Shown: positions 1-6,481, numbered from the stretch's first letter. The stretch: 12,930 bases of DNA from Oscillospiraceae bacterium (GCA_018055565.1 JAGPHI010000007.1:1-12930); one strand, 5' to 3'. Program-made: numbers and translations. The notes: generated by a model from the letters alone, not told the origin.

Positions 1-702
1 AATGGCAAATTGTATGGTTTTATATGGTTTAGCGGCAGAGCCGTCACCTGTAGTGTCGCTGCCTGTATTAGCAGAAACATAAAGCGTTGCAGCGGTTTGC
101 CGTTTAAGATATTCCGCTGCCGCTTTGCCACCAAGCTTTGCGGCATCGCCCGCCGCGGTTGTGCCATTTTTAAGTGCGGCTACGCTTTCATTTACTTCGT
201 TTATCGCGCCCGCCACAGTTTTGTTGCTGGTTTGCAGCGATGGGTCGGCGTTCGGCTGATAAGTTTCTTCCACCTCGTCGGCAAAGGCCACGGCTTTTTG
301 TTTTAAAAGCGGGTCGTAAACCGCTTTTGCCATATCCCCCGCGCCAATCTCAACAATTTTTTGGCCGATGGCCGTGTCGGTTTCGGCTTTGGAATACGCC
401 CATGCTTGAAACGCATTGGTAAGATAGGTGATAATGCCTTTTAAAACAGGCAATAGCTTTGTGGGCTTGCCCTCCTCGGGCAATGGCTCTGGCACAACGC
501 CCGCGGGCGCAGCGCAGCCGATTTCCTCGCCCGCGCTTTCGGCGCAAAGGGTGTCGATATTTTGGTTGTGTATGGGGATAATCACCTCGCGCGAAAGCTC
601 GTCAAATCGGCGGCGCATCTCGGCAGAGGTAAATTGCGGCGTATCGGGTAAATCCAGCACGCCTTTATTGGCGCAATCTTCTGCGCTGATTTTCTGTAAC
701 AC
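1..702 (-). CDS. phage tail-fibre-like protein, N-terminal part (runs off left edge)
   Basis: An open frame of 234 codons starts at a GTG at 702-700 and stays open to base 1, so the C-terminus is missing. The start is set by AAAGGAG at about 711-717, seven bases upstream. Residues about 15-50 (VLDLPDTPQFTSAEMRRRFD and onwards) resemble the N-terminus of clostridial phage minor structural proteins. Further in come NKTVAGAINEVN, a motif common in tail-fibre proteins, and a KLGGKAAAEYL segment. The last residues before the edge (YVSANTGSDTTGDGSAAKPY) have the form that opens right-handed beta-helix domains of fibres and tailspikes. The likely role is host-surface recognition at the virion tip. 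The gene follows the small cysteine protein by 41 bp on the same strand and probably shares its transcript. The phage origin is well supported. The exact class (fibre, tailspike or baseplate decoration) is inferred, because the receptor-binding part is out of view. Confidence 0.75.
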   Translation of the reverse strand, partial: MLQKISAEDCANKGVLDLPDTPQFTSAEMRRRFDELSREVIIPIHNQNIDTLCAESAGEEIGCAAPAGVVPEPLPEEGKPTKLLPVLKGIITYLTNAFQAWAYSKAETDTAIGQKIVEIGAGDMAKAVYDPLLKQKAVAFADEVEETYQPNADPSLQTSNKTVAGAINEVNESVAALKNGTTAAGDAAKLGGKAAAEYLKRQTAATLYVSANTGSDTTGDGSAAKPYKTIQFAI

Positions 703-743
703 TGTTTTTCTCCTTTAAAATTTATTGTTTTGCAAGCTTTTCG

Positions 744-929
744 TTACTGCGGAAAAACTTGCGTTTCGATAACTGCATTTGGCTTTTGATATTGCGCACA
801 TTGCTTGTTGGTGCACACCAGTGTTTGCCGCATCAGCACGCGCGTTTGCGTGTCGGGCGATGCATCGCCCTGCACCACGGTTTCGCTTTTATTAATACGC
901 AGCTCTGCGGCGCATTCTTTACATAACAT
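744..929 (-). CDS. small phage protein with two cysteine pairs (zinc-ribbon-like)
   Basis: This encodes 61 residues. Cysteines near the N-terminus (CKEC, residues 3-6) and in the middle (CTNKQC) could bind one zinc ion as a minimal ribbon. The function is unknown. Two in-frame ATGs are available. The one at 927-929 is preferred, because GGGAGG (938-943) lies eight bases upstream of it but only two bases from the ATG at 933-935, which would add Met-Lys. The beginning of the gene overlaps the end of the portal gene (stop at 921-919), and the ribosome binding site lies inside the portal coding region, so the two are probably translationally coupled. Such small cysteine-rich proteins often sit between larger structural genes in clostridial phages. 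I cannot name a family. Confidence 0.65.
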   Translation of the reverse strand: MLCKECAAELRINKSETVVQGDASPDTQTRVLMRQTLVCTNKQCAQYQKPNAVIETQVFPQ

Positions 930-2727
930 TTTCATCGCCTCCCTGCTTTGTCATTTCGGCGTTTTCTGTTTCTTTGGGCGCAGCTTCTACATTGGCAAAC
1001 ATTTGCATCCATTGCGGTATTTGCGCGGCGTTTTGCATGCTTGCTGCCTGCGCGGTAAGCGCTGCGCTTTGCTCTTCCAGCCGCTTTTTCACAATGCCCG
1101 CAAGCGGATATTGCAAGCTTTCAAGCATGCCCCAGTATAAAAGCTGCGCTTCTTTTGTGGCGGGCGCGCCAAATGCGCCCAAAGAAAAGCTTTCGCGCGT
1201 TTCCTGCCACATGGCCTGCCGATTGCCTGCCATTGTGCCGCCCGGGTCTACCGTGAACACAAAATCATCGTCCCAATACAGCGTGCCTGCGTCATCGCGC
1301 CGCAAAAAGCTGTATCGGCAAAAATCGCGATATTCGGTTTCGCCTGTGGCGCTGTGCCCTGCTATGGGGCAGCTTTCGTCGGAATAGGCCAGCAAAAAGC
1401 GAAACATTACGGCAAATAGCCGTGCGTAGGCTGCGTTTTTCATCACGCGCTTGCTTTCAAGGCGGCCCGAAGCTTGGTTGATGGAATATTGCTTTGCCAC
1501 GCCCGAAGTGGCCGTTGCGTCGCGCTTGCCCTGAAAGGCATCTGTGATACCCAGCGTGGATTTGGCCCATTGATAGTTTTCTTCCAGCACCACGCGATCC
1601 TTTGAAATGTCGGGCTGGATATTATATACGTCGATTAAATTCTTGTCAGCGGGCGATTTTACGCGCAAAATCTTTAGCTCACGGTCGGTTGTTTCGGGCG
1701 TTACGCCGGCTGGCAGCGTGATATAGCTGCCGCCCTTGAGCACCTTTTCGTCAATTTTGCTGCCCAGCTTTTTAATGGTTTCCTGCTGGTCGCGGATTTT
1801 ATCTACGTCGCTTTGCCCGAAAAACTTTCCGTAGCTAGACACGTTTTTCCGCAGCACAATAGGATAAATGCGCGGGCGATATATCGGAATTTTTGTTCCC
1901 TCCGCCAGTTTTTCTCCGCTAATGGGCGTAACGGAATGCATCAGCTTTTCAGCCGTTTGCAGCACGGCTTTTTTGCCGCAAAGTGTGCATGTTTCTTCCG
2001 CGCCCAGCGTGTCGCATGCACCGCAGCGATAGGTGCGCGGCATTTCGTAATCAGAAAGCGCCTCTAAAACCGTATCATTCACCCATGTAAAGCGCCCAAT
2101 GCCCTTGCTTTTGTTTTTAAAATAGCCGATATTGACGGTAAAAATATCGTCGGGCGAGGCGGCTTCTTCGGCGGCTGCGCTGCCATATCGCGCTTGCAGC
2201 GCCGCGCCTGTTTTGCTCATTTGCACAATAATCCACGCCGCATCCTCGATATCCGCAGCGCCCGGCTGCGGCAAAATTTGGCGCGGATGCAAAAGGCTTA
2301 CCGCAAGGCGGCCGCTTTTGCCATGCACCTCGCCTGTGAGGCACCATTCTACCAAAAAGGCCGCGCTGCCCTGCACGGGGCACATGCGCTCTTGCGCATC
2401 GTTCATTTCTTTAAAGGGCAGCGCTTCTACCTCCGCACGCAGCAAGGTTTCGGCATTTTTGGCAAGCGCTTCCCCGCGCTGCGAAGCCGCGTTTACCTGC
2501 GGCACCGGCACGGCGCAATCCACGCCGCTTTCAATTAATTCGTACACGATATTGCGCACATTGCCCGCCTGCTTTGCGGGGCCCGCACCGTTGGCGGGTA
2601 TCACTTCGTGCGTGCCGGCATACAGCGCCTCGCGCCTGTCCATTTCCTCGTATTCGCTTTTGTAAAACGCTTTTGCTGTGGCAAGCCTGTTTTTCCAAAG
2701 GTGAATGTCTAAATCGTTTTTTGCCAT
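919..2727 (-). CDS. phage portal protein with embedded zinc ribbon
   Basis: The 602-residue product is a predicted portal, the ring at the capsid vertex through which DNA is packaged and ejected. Support comes from its length, a mixed alpha/beta N-terminal region, a long helical stretch with DQQETIKKLGSKIDEK typical of the portal stem and crown, and a later block (LGITDAFQGKRDATATSGVA) resembling portal proteins of Bacillota phages. Cys235, Cys238, Cys247 and Cys250 form a CxxC-x8-CxxC zinc ribbon in the middle of the chain. The ATG at 2727 is chosen because AAAGGA lies about ten bases upstream. The 15 extra codons up to 2772 have no good ribosome binding site and encode only a basic tail. 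No terminase large-subunit gene lies upstream, where one would be expected. The frame is intact, so the protein could be functional. The assignment is from motif memory, not from an alignment. Confidence 0.75.
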   Translation of the reverse strand: MAKNDLDIHLWKNRLATAKAFYKSEYEEMDRREALYAGTHEVIPANGAGPAKQAGNVRNIVYELIESGVDCAVPVPQVNAASQRGEALAKNAETLLRAEVEALPFKEMNDAQERMCPVQGSAAFLVEWCLTGEVHGKSGRLAVSLLHPRQILPQPGAADIEDAAWIIVQMSKTGAALQARYGSAAAEEAASPDDIFTVNIGYFKNKSKGIGRFTWVNDTVLEALSDYEMPRTYRCGACDTLGAEETCTLCGKKAVLQTAEKLMHSVTPISGEKLAEGTKIPIYRPRIYPIVLRKNVSSYGKFFGQSDVDKIRDQQETIKKLGSKIDEKVLKGGSYITLPAGVTPETTDRELKILRVKSPADKNLIDVYNIQPDISKDRVVLEENYQWAKSTLGITDAFQGKRDATATSGVAKQYSINQASGRLESKRVMKNAAYARLFAVMFRFLLAYSDESCPIAGHSATGETEYRDFCRYSFLRRDDAGTLYWDDDFVFTVDPGGTMAGNRQAMWQETRESFSLGAFGAPATKEAQLLYWGMLESLQYPLAGIVKKRLEEQSAALTAQAASMQNAAQIPQWMQMFANVEAAPKETENAEMTKQGGDENVM

Positions 2728-2755
2728 GATTCGTTTTCCTTTCTTATTTCGTTTG

Positions 2756-2769
2756 TTGCATTTTTGCGA
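2756..2769. promoter_or_regulatory. operator-like site ahead of the portal gene
   Basis: TTGCATTTTTGCGA differs at two positions from the reference site TTGCAAATTTGCGA at 3123-3136. The match extends on both sides: TTGTTGCA (2753-2760) and GCGAC are shared with the 3123 site. It lies about 30 bp before the portal ATG, in the leader of the structural genes, so a bound repressor could block their transcription. This is inferred from sequence similarity only. Confidence 0.35.
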
Positions 2770-3122
2770 CATGTGAATATGCGGTTACAGATTTCTACAA
2801 AACTGGGCTTTGGATAACGCTTTCCCGCTGGCTTTTAACCACGCATCTTTATAGTAACGCTGTTGCTTTTATCGCGTTCTGCAATACAGCGTTTTGCACC
2901 TTGCATGCGTTTTAATGCATGCATTGCTGTTGCAATCTGCAAAACCCACCCTACCCCCGCGGCCTTTTCGGGCATCGGCCACTGCGCCCCGTTGCGCTTT
3001 GCGTGCGGCAAAGGCCGCACTGCGCGTGCCTGTGCAAGGCTTGTCCTCACAGGCAGATGTATCATAAAAGGGCGGCTATTACAGCGCCTGCTGTAGGCTT
3101 TTTGGCGCGTGCCGTTCCCTTG

Positions 3123-3136
3123 TTGCAAATTTGCGA
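3123..3136. promoter_or_regulatory. operator-like palindrome just after cro
   Basis: TTGCAAATTTGCGA contains the perfect 10-bp palindrome GCAAATTTGC (3125-3134). The same 10-mer occurs between the divergent cro and repressor promoters (3457-3466). The site abuts the cro stop codon, so it would control readthrough from cro or a promoter for the downstream structural genes. I see no good promoter next to it. Confidence 0.45.
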
Positions 3137-3343
3137 CTATGCAGTAAAAAAGATGTCTAAAATTTCGGCATCGCTCAGCGCAAGCTGCTTTGCAAGTGCT
3201 TTTATCTCTTGCACTGTAAAGCTTTCGCCGTTTCTGTTTAAGCGGCGATACAGCGTGCATCGGTCAATATCTGCCACGGCGGCAAGGCTTTCCATCGTCA
3301 ACCTATTTTGCGCAATATGCGCATACAGCTTTTCTATTTTCAT
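3137..3343 (-). CDS. Cro-like small HTH DNA-binding protein
   Basis: The 68-residue protein is essentially one helix-turn-helix domain. The recognition unit lies at about residues 17-36 (MESLAAVADIDRCTLYRRLN), followed by helices that resemble small Cro/antirepressor-type proteins of Bacillota phages. The ATG at 3343 is preceded by TTGGAG four bases away. It is transcribed divergently from the self-cleaving repressor, from its own strong promoter (3427-3454), which is the standard arrangement of a lysis-lysogeny switch. The inferred role is to bind the shared operators and shut off repressor synthesis when the lytic programme starts. The HTH call is confident. The Cro role comes from context. 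Confidence 0.75.
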   Translation of the reverse strand: MKIEKLYAHIAQNRLTMESLAAVADIDRCTLYRRLNRNGESFTVQEIKALAKQLALSDAEILDIFFTA

Positions 3344-3401
3344 CGTGCTCCAATTCTTTCTGCTTGAAGATAGGCCTCAAGCGTGTCCTTTCCTGCGTTA
3401 A

Positions 3402-3415
3402 TTGCGCTTTTGCGA
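3402..3415. promoter_or_regulatory. operator-like site at the cro transcription start
   Basis: TTGCGCTTTTGCGA matches the reference 14-mer TTGCAAATTTGCGA at 11 positions, with the mismatches confined to the central spacer. It lies just downstream of the cro -10 box (3427-3432), overlapping the start of the transcript. A protein bound here would repress cro. It is the weakest of the five sites. Confidence 0.3.
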
Positions 3416-3426
3416 CTTATATGTCT

Positions 3427-3454
3427 ATTATATCCGAAAATTTGGATTCGTCAA
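3427..3454 (-). promoter_or_regulatory. promoter for cro (leftward)
   Basis: On the minus strand TTGACG (3454-3449) and TATAAT (3432-3427) are separated by 16 bases, close to the sigma-A consensus. Transcription would start near 3420 and reach the cro ATG after a leader of about 75 bases. The -35 end abuts the operator-like site at 3455-3468, so repressor binding there would compete with polymerase. Confidence 0.75.
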
Positions 3455-3468
3455 TGGCAAATTTGCGC
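3455..3468. promoter_or_regulatory. central operator-like palindrome of the divergent switch
   Basis: TGGCAAATTTGCGC carries the perfect palindrome GCAAATTTGC (3457-3466), identical to the core after cro. It occupies the gap between the -35 boxes of the divergent cro and repressor promoters. Its start is exactly 21 bp, about two helical turns, from the next copy at 3476, which would place two dimers on the same DNA face. This is a strong candidate for a primary repressor site. Confidence 0.5.
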
Positions 3469-3475
3469 CACTTTG

Positions 3476-3489
3476 TTGCAAAATTGCGC
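3476..3489. promoter_or_regulatory. operator-like site over the repressor -35 box
   Basis: TTGCAAAATTGCGC matches the reference 14-mer at 12 positions. Its first six bases are the -35 box of the repressor promoter, so a bound protein would block repressor transcription. This fits Cro action or repressor autoregulation. Confidence 0.45.
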
Positions 3490-3504
3490 TTATTGTGTTA
3501 TACT
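3476..3504 (+). promoter_or_regulatory. promoter for the phage repressor (rightward)
   Basis: TTGCAA (3476-3481) and TATACT (3499-3504) are separated by 17 bases. Transcription would begin near 3511, leaving an unusually long leader of about 210 bases before the repressor ATG at 3721. That leader includes the 49-bp tandem repeat at 3606-3703. The promoter is weaker than the opposing cro promoter. Confidence 0.65.
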
Positions 3505-3605
3505 GTTTATAACTAAAACTGCTTAGGATTTGCGCCGCTGTAAAAGCTGCATGCAGCACCTGCGGGTTTACCACATCCGTTTGGCGCATTCTGCGGCATC
3601 CGCAC

Positions 3606-3703
3606 AAAAGCGCGGGCAGCGCATAGTACACTGGCATTTACACAGCTACCCGTGAAAAGCGCGGGCGGCGCACAGTACACTGGCATTTACACAGCTACCC
3701 GTG
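3606..3703. repeat. 49-bp tandem direct repeat, two copies
   Basis: Copy 1 (3606-3654) and copy 2 (3655-3703) adjoin without a gap and differ at only two positions. Both begin AAAAGCGCGGGC and end GCTACCCGTG. Copy 2 contains the small palindrome CAGT-N2-ACTG, which is degenerate in copy 1. The block ends just before the repressor ribosome binding site (AAAGGA, 3704-3709), inside the predicted repressor leader. It may be a recent replication-slippage duplication, a pair of binding sites, or a recombination remnant. The sequence does not decide among these. Confidence 0.85.
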
Positions 3704-3720
3704 AAAGGAATGGTTGTTTT

Positions 3721-4317
3721 ATGGATATTAATCAGCGTTTGCGTGCTGCAAGGCATGCGGCAAATATTTCAGCGGATGAACTGGCCGAGGCCGTGGGGGT
3801 AAACCGCTCCACAATGTTCCGCTATGAATCGGGCGATATCACGCGCATTCCTGCGCAGCATTTGGCCGCTATGGCGCGCGTGCTGGGCTGTGAAGTAGAC
3901 ACGCTTTTATATGGCGGCTCGGATGTGTGCATCCCCATTTTAGGCGAGGTGCGCGCAGGCGTGCCTGTAGAGGCCGTGCAGGATTTTTTGGGCGAAGTGG
4001 AGATACCGCGCTCGTGGGCGCGCAGCGGCGATTTTTTTGCTTTGCGCGTAAAAGGCGACAGCATGGCGCCGCGTATGCATGAAGGGGACGTGGTAATCGT
4101 GCGCAAATGCTCGTGCCCGCAATCGGGCGATGTGGTGGTGGCGATGGTAGGAAACGAAAACGCCACCATCAAAAAATATGTGCGGCATCCGGGCGGCATC
4201 AGCCTTGAGCCGTATAACCGCGTATCGTATGAGCCGATGTATTTTCAAAACGACGAGTTAGAGGCGCTGCCCGTTACCATTTTGGGCATCGCCGAGGAGC
4301 TGCGTGGCAGGCCGTAA
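3721..4317 (+). CDS. CI/LexA-type self-cleaving phage repressor (HTH_XRE + peptidase S24)
   Basis: The 198-residue protein has an N-terminal HTH of the XRE class (about residues 5-60, with ELAEAVGVNRSTMFRYESGD as helices 2-3) and a C-terminal S24 domain. The cleavage site Ala79-Gly80, nucleophile Ser114 (GDSM) and general base Lys151 (ATIKK) have spacings of 35 and 37 residues, the same as in E. coli LexA (84, 119, 156). RecA-stimulated self-cleavage after DNA damage is therefore expected. It would keep the phage genes silent by binding the 14-mer sites to its left. The ATG at 3721 is preferred over in-frame positions further upstream, because the HTH begins at once and AAAGGA lies 11 bases before it. 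It is divergent from cro and followed by the host gene asnA after about 110 bp. It carries no domain that would suggest a different role. Confidence 0.9.
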   Translation: MDINQRLRAARHAANISADELAEAVGVNRSTMFRYESGDITRIPAQHLAAMARVLGCEVDTLLYGGSDVCIPILGEVRAGVPVEAVQDFLGEVEIPRSWARSGDFFALRVKGDSMAPRMHEGDVVIVRKCSCPQSGDVVVAMVGNENATIKKYVRHPGGISLEPYNRVSYEPMYFQNDELEALPVTILGIAEELRGRP

Positions 4318-4425
4318 GCGCATTTTGCATATTATATCTGCGCGGCAGGGGCTGCGCGGCAAAATCTGCGCATATTCTTGGTGTGTGTTTCATTTACATA
4401 AACAAATTATAAAAGGAGTGTTTTT

Positions 4426-5436
4426 ATGTCTTCCAAAACCATGATACCTAGCGGATACCAAAGCTGCCTCGGTTTATATGATACGCAAAAGGCGATTGGC
4501 CTTTTGAATAATATTTTTCAAGTAAAGCTTTGCGCCGCGCTGCATTTAAAGCGCGTTACAGCGCCGCTTTTTGTAGATGCTGCCAGCGGCCTTAACGATA
4601 ATTTAAACGGCACAGAGCGCCCTGTGGGCTTTGATGTGCCCGCGGGCGGCTATAAAGCCGAGGTTGTGCATTCTTTGGCTAAATGGAAGCGCATGGCGCT
4701 GGCGGATTATGGCTTTTTCCCTGGGAACGGCCTTTTAACCAACATGAATGCGATTCGGCGCGACGAGGAAATGGATAATCTGCACTCCATTTATGTGGAT
4801 CAGTGGGACTGGGAAAAAATTATCACGCCCGAAGAGCGCACGCCGGCCTTTTTGCAAGCCACAGTGCGCCGCATTGTGGATGCTATTTGCGGCACGCTGG
4901 ATGAATTGCAGTGGGAATTCCCTGCCCTTACCATTAATTTAACGCGCGAGGTTACCTTTATCACCGCCGAAGCCCTTTTGCAAAAATATCCGCAAATGGA
5001 CGCTAAATCGCGTGAAAATGCCATTGCCAAAGAATGCGGCACCGTGTTTATCATTGGCATTGGCGGCAAATTATCGAATGGCGAACGGCACGACGGGCGC
5101 GCGCCCGATTATGACGATTGGGGCTTAAACGGCGATTTGCTGTTTTGGCACGAGGGGCTTTGCCGCGCCATCGAGATTTCGTCGATGGGCATCCGCGTGG
5201 ACGAAGCTTCCCTCAGCCGCCAGCTTACCGAAGCGGGCTGCGACGAGCGCCGCGCCCTGCCGTTTCATAAGCGCCTTTTAGAGGGCGCATTGCCGCTTAC
5301 CATTGGCGGCGGCATCGGGCAATCGCGCTTATGCATGCTGCTTTTAGGCAAGGTGCATGTGGGCGAAGTGCAGGTTTCGCTTTGGGACGAAGAAACGCGC
5401 GCCGCGTGCCAAGCGGCTGGCATTGCGCTTTTATAA
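4426..5436 (+). CDS. asnA: aspartate--ammonia ligase (AsnA-type asparagine synthetase)
   Basis: The protein makes asparagine from aspartate, ammonia and ATP (giving AMP and pyrophosphate) in the cytosol. Its fold is that of class II aminoacyl-tRNA synthetases. The 336-residue length is normal for AsnA. Family blocks are seen in order: YxSCLGLYDTQ-like start (YQSCLGLYDTQKAI), LFVDAASGLNDNLNGTERPV, VHSLAKWKRMAL, NAIRRDEEMDNLHSIYVDQW, APDYDDWGLNGDLLFW, SSMGIRVDE, and TIGGGIGQSRLCMLLLGKVH near the C-terminus. All motifs I would look for are present, so the enzyme is probably active. ATG 4426 follows AAAAGGAG by seven bases. The next gene begins 19 bp after the stop, suggesting an operon. The 108-bp space before it is too short for a T-box leader and holds a 10-bp direct repeat (CTGCGCGGCA at 4338 and 4352). 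Confidence 0.96.
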   Translation: MSSKTMIPSGYQSCLGLYDTQKAIGLLNNIFQVKLCAALHLKRVTAPLFVDAASGLNDNLNGTERPVGFDVPAGGYKAEVVHSLAKWKRMALADYGFFPGNGLLTNMNAIRRDEEMDNLHSIYVDQWDWEKIITPEERTPAFLQATVRRIVDAICGTLDELQWEFPALTINLTREVTFITAEALLQKYPQMDAKSRENAIAKECGTVFIIGIGGKLSNGERHDGRAPDYDDWGLNGDLLFWHEGLCRAIEISSMGIRVDEASLSRQLTEAGCDERRALPFHKRLLEGALPLTIGGGIGQSRLCMLLLGKVHVGEVQVSLWDEETRAACQAAGIALL

Positions 5437-5455
5437 CGCAAAGGAGCTGCATTAA

Positions 5456-6424
5456 ATGTTCAATTTTGCAATTTTAACCGCAGGGAATATCGCAGGGCAA
5501 ATGGCCGCCACAGTGTGCAAAATGCCCGAGGTGCACGCCTATGCCATTGCCGCGCGCAGCGAAAGCCGTGCGCAGGATATGGCAACGCAATACGGGTTTG
5601 AAAAGGCATATGGCTCTTATGAAGCGCTGTTTGCAGACCCCAATGTCGATATCATTTATGTGGCTTCGCCCCATAGCCATCATTACGCGCACGCAAAGGC
5701 CGCGCTTTTGGCGGGCAAGCATGTGCTGTGCGAAAAGGCGTTTACCACCGCAGCGCCACTTGGCGAAGAGCTATTTCGCCTTGCCAACGAGAAAAACCGC
5801 GTTATTTTAGATGCCACTTGGACGCGCTTTATGCCGTTTGCAAAAGCGCTTGCGGGCATGATTGAAAGCGGCGAAATTGGCACTGCGCTGACATTAGAGG
5901 CCTCGTTTGGCTTTCCTCTGGACACGGTGCCCCGCATGGCCGAGCCCGCGCTTGCAGGCGGCGCGCTTTTAGATTTGGGCATTTACCCGCTTACCTTTGC
6001 GTCCATTGCGTTTGGCCCTGATTTTAAAGCCGTGCAAAGCCTTTGCCAAAAAACCGAAAAAGGCGTGGATGCTTACAGTGCCATCACCGTGCAATGGCAA
6101 AACGGCCGCATCGGCACGCTTACTTGCAATATGCAGGCTGCCCTTGCAAACTGCGGCATTATCTACGGCACAAACGGCAAAATCACCGTGCCGGATTTTT
6201 GGCACGCAAACCGCATTATCGTGCAACCCACAGGGCAAGCGCCGCGCGAACATGTTTTTTTGCACGATATTTCGGGCTACGAATACGAAGTGCGCGAGCT
6301 TTGCCGTTTAATTACCGCAAGCGAAGCAGAAAGCCCGCTTTTGCCGCACAGCGAAACACTGCGAATTTTATCTGTAATGGATGCGCTGCGCGCCGAATGG
6401 GGCGTGCGTTACCCGTTTGAATAG
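5456..6424 (+). CDS. Gfo/Idh/MocA-family NAD(P)-dependent oxidoreductase
   Basis: This 322-residue cytosolic dehydrogenase has an N-terminal Rossmann domain (residues 1-120; LTAGNIAG nucleotide-binding loop at 7-14) and a C-terminal alpha/beta substrate domain. The loop PHSHHYAHAKAALLAGKHVLCEKAF (cited as blocks PHSHHY and GKHVLCEKAF, around residues 72-96) and GGALLDLGIYP at about 165-175 are family hallmarks. Lys94 is the expected catalytic or cofactor-contacting lysine of the EKP motif. Here the proline is replaced by alanine (EKA). Family members act on sugars, inositols, dihydrodiols and similar polyols, and the substrate cannot be read from the sequence. AAAGGAG lies nine bases upstream of the ATG. 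It is cotranscribed with asnA, but there is no obvious metabolic link. The asnA-oxidoreductase unit ends at the terminator at 6482-6513. Confidence 0.9.
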   Translation: MFNFAILTAGNIAGQMAATVCKMPEVHAYAIAARSESRAQDMATQYGFEKAYGSYEALFADPNVDIIYVASPHSHHYAHAKAALLAGKHVLCEKAFTTAAPLGEELFRLANEKNRVILDATWTRFMPFAKALAGMIESGEIGTALTLEASFGFPLDTVPRMAEPALAGGALLDLGIYPLTFASIAFGPDFKAVQSLCQKTEKGVDAYSAITVQWQNGRIGTLTCNMQAALANCGIIYGTNGKITVPDFWHANRIIVQPTGQAPREHVFLHDISGYEYEVRELCRLITASEAESPLLPHSETLRILSVMDALRAEWGVRYPFE

Positions 6425-6481
6425 TGGCTCTATCTAACTGTGGGAACGCCAACGAATAGAGCTTGTAAAAGCCACAAAAGC

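Larger units (their letters stand above)
2728..3136. other. cro-portal interval without a convincing gene; structured DNA
   Basis: About 400 bp separate the cro stop from the portal start. A minus-strand frame could give a roughly 77-residue peptide (start ATG near 3065, stop near 2835), but it has no ribosome binding site, so I do not call it a gene. On the minus strand the RNA could fold into two adjacent hairpins. One pairs CCTGTG with CACAGG (3029-3034 with 3048-3053). The other pairs GTGCGGC with GCCGCAC around a four-base loop (3003-3009 with 3014-3020). Neither is followed by a U-run, so they are not obvious terminators. Two operator-like 14-mers flank the interval (2756-2769 and 3123-3136). 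In a normal temperate phage this is where replication and packaging genes would start, so it may be a deletion scar. Confidence 0.4.

Noticed and set aside
2132..2665. Plus-strand open frame of 177 codons opposite the portal gene
   Set aside because: It is a shadow of the portal reading frame: Ser/Ala-rich with no ribosome binding site.
2835..3260. Minus-strand frame of 141 codons downstream of and overlapping cro
   Set aside because: Its first part lies inside cro in another frame. The remaining part (from ATG near 3065) lacks a ribosome binding site and family features. It is mentioned only as a possibility in the intergenic entry.
3606..3703. Start of a CRISPR array
   Set aside because: Two directly adjoining 49-bp copies with no spacers form a tandem duplication, not an array.
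4318..4425. Possible T-box or other riboswitch before asnA
   Set aside because: The space is only 108 bp and lacks the T-box sequence and a terminator stem. It holds only a short direct repeat and the ribosome binding site.
4318..4425. Prophage attachment site at the repressor-asnA boundary
   Set aside because: There is no tRNA, no integrase and no second copy of any long sequence in the window to define a core site.
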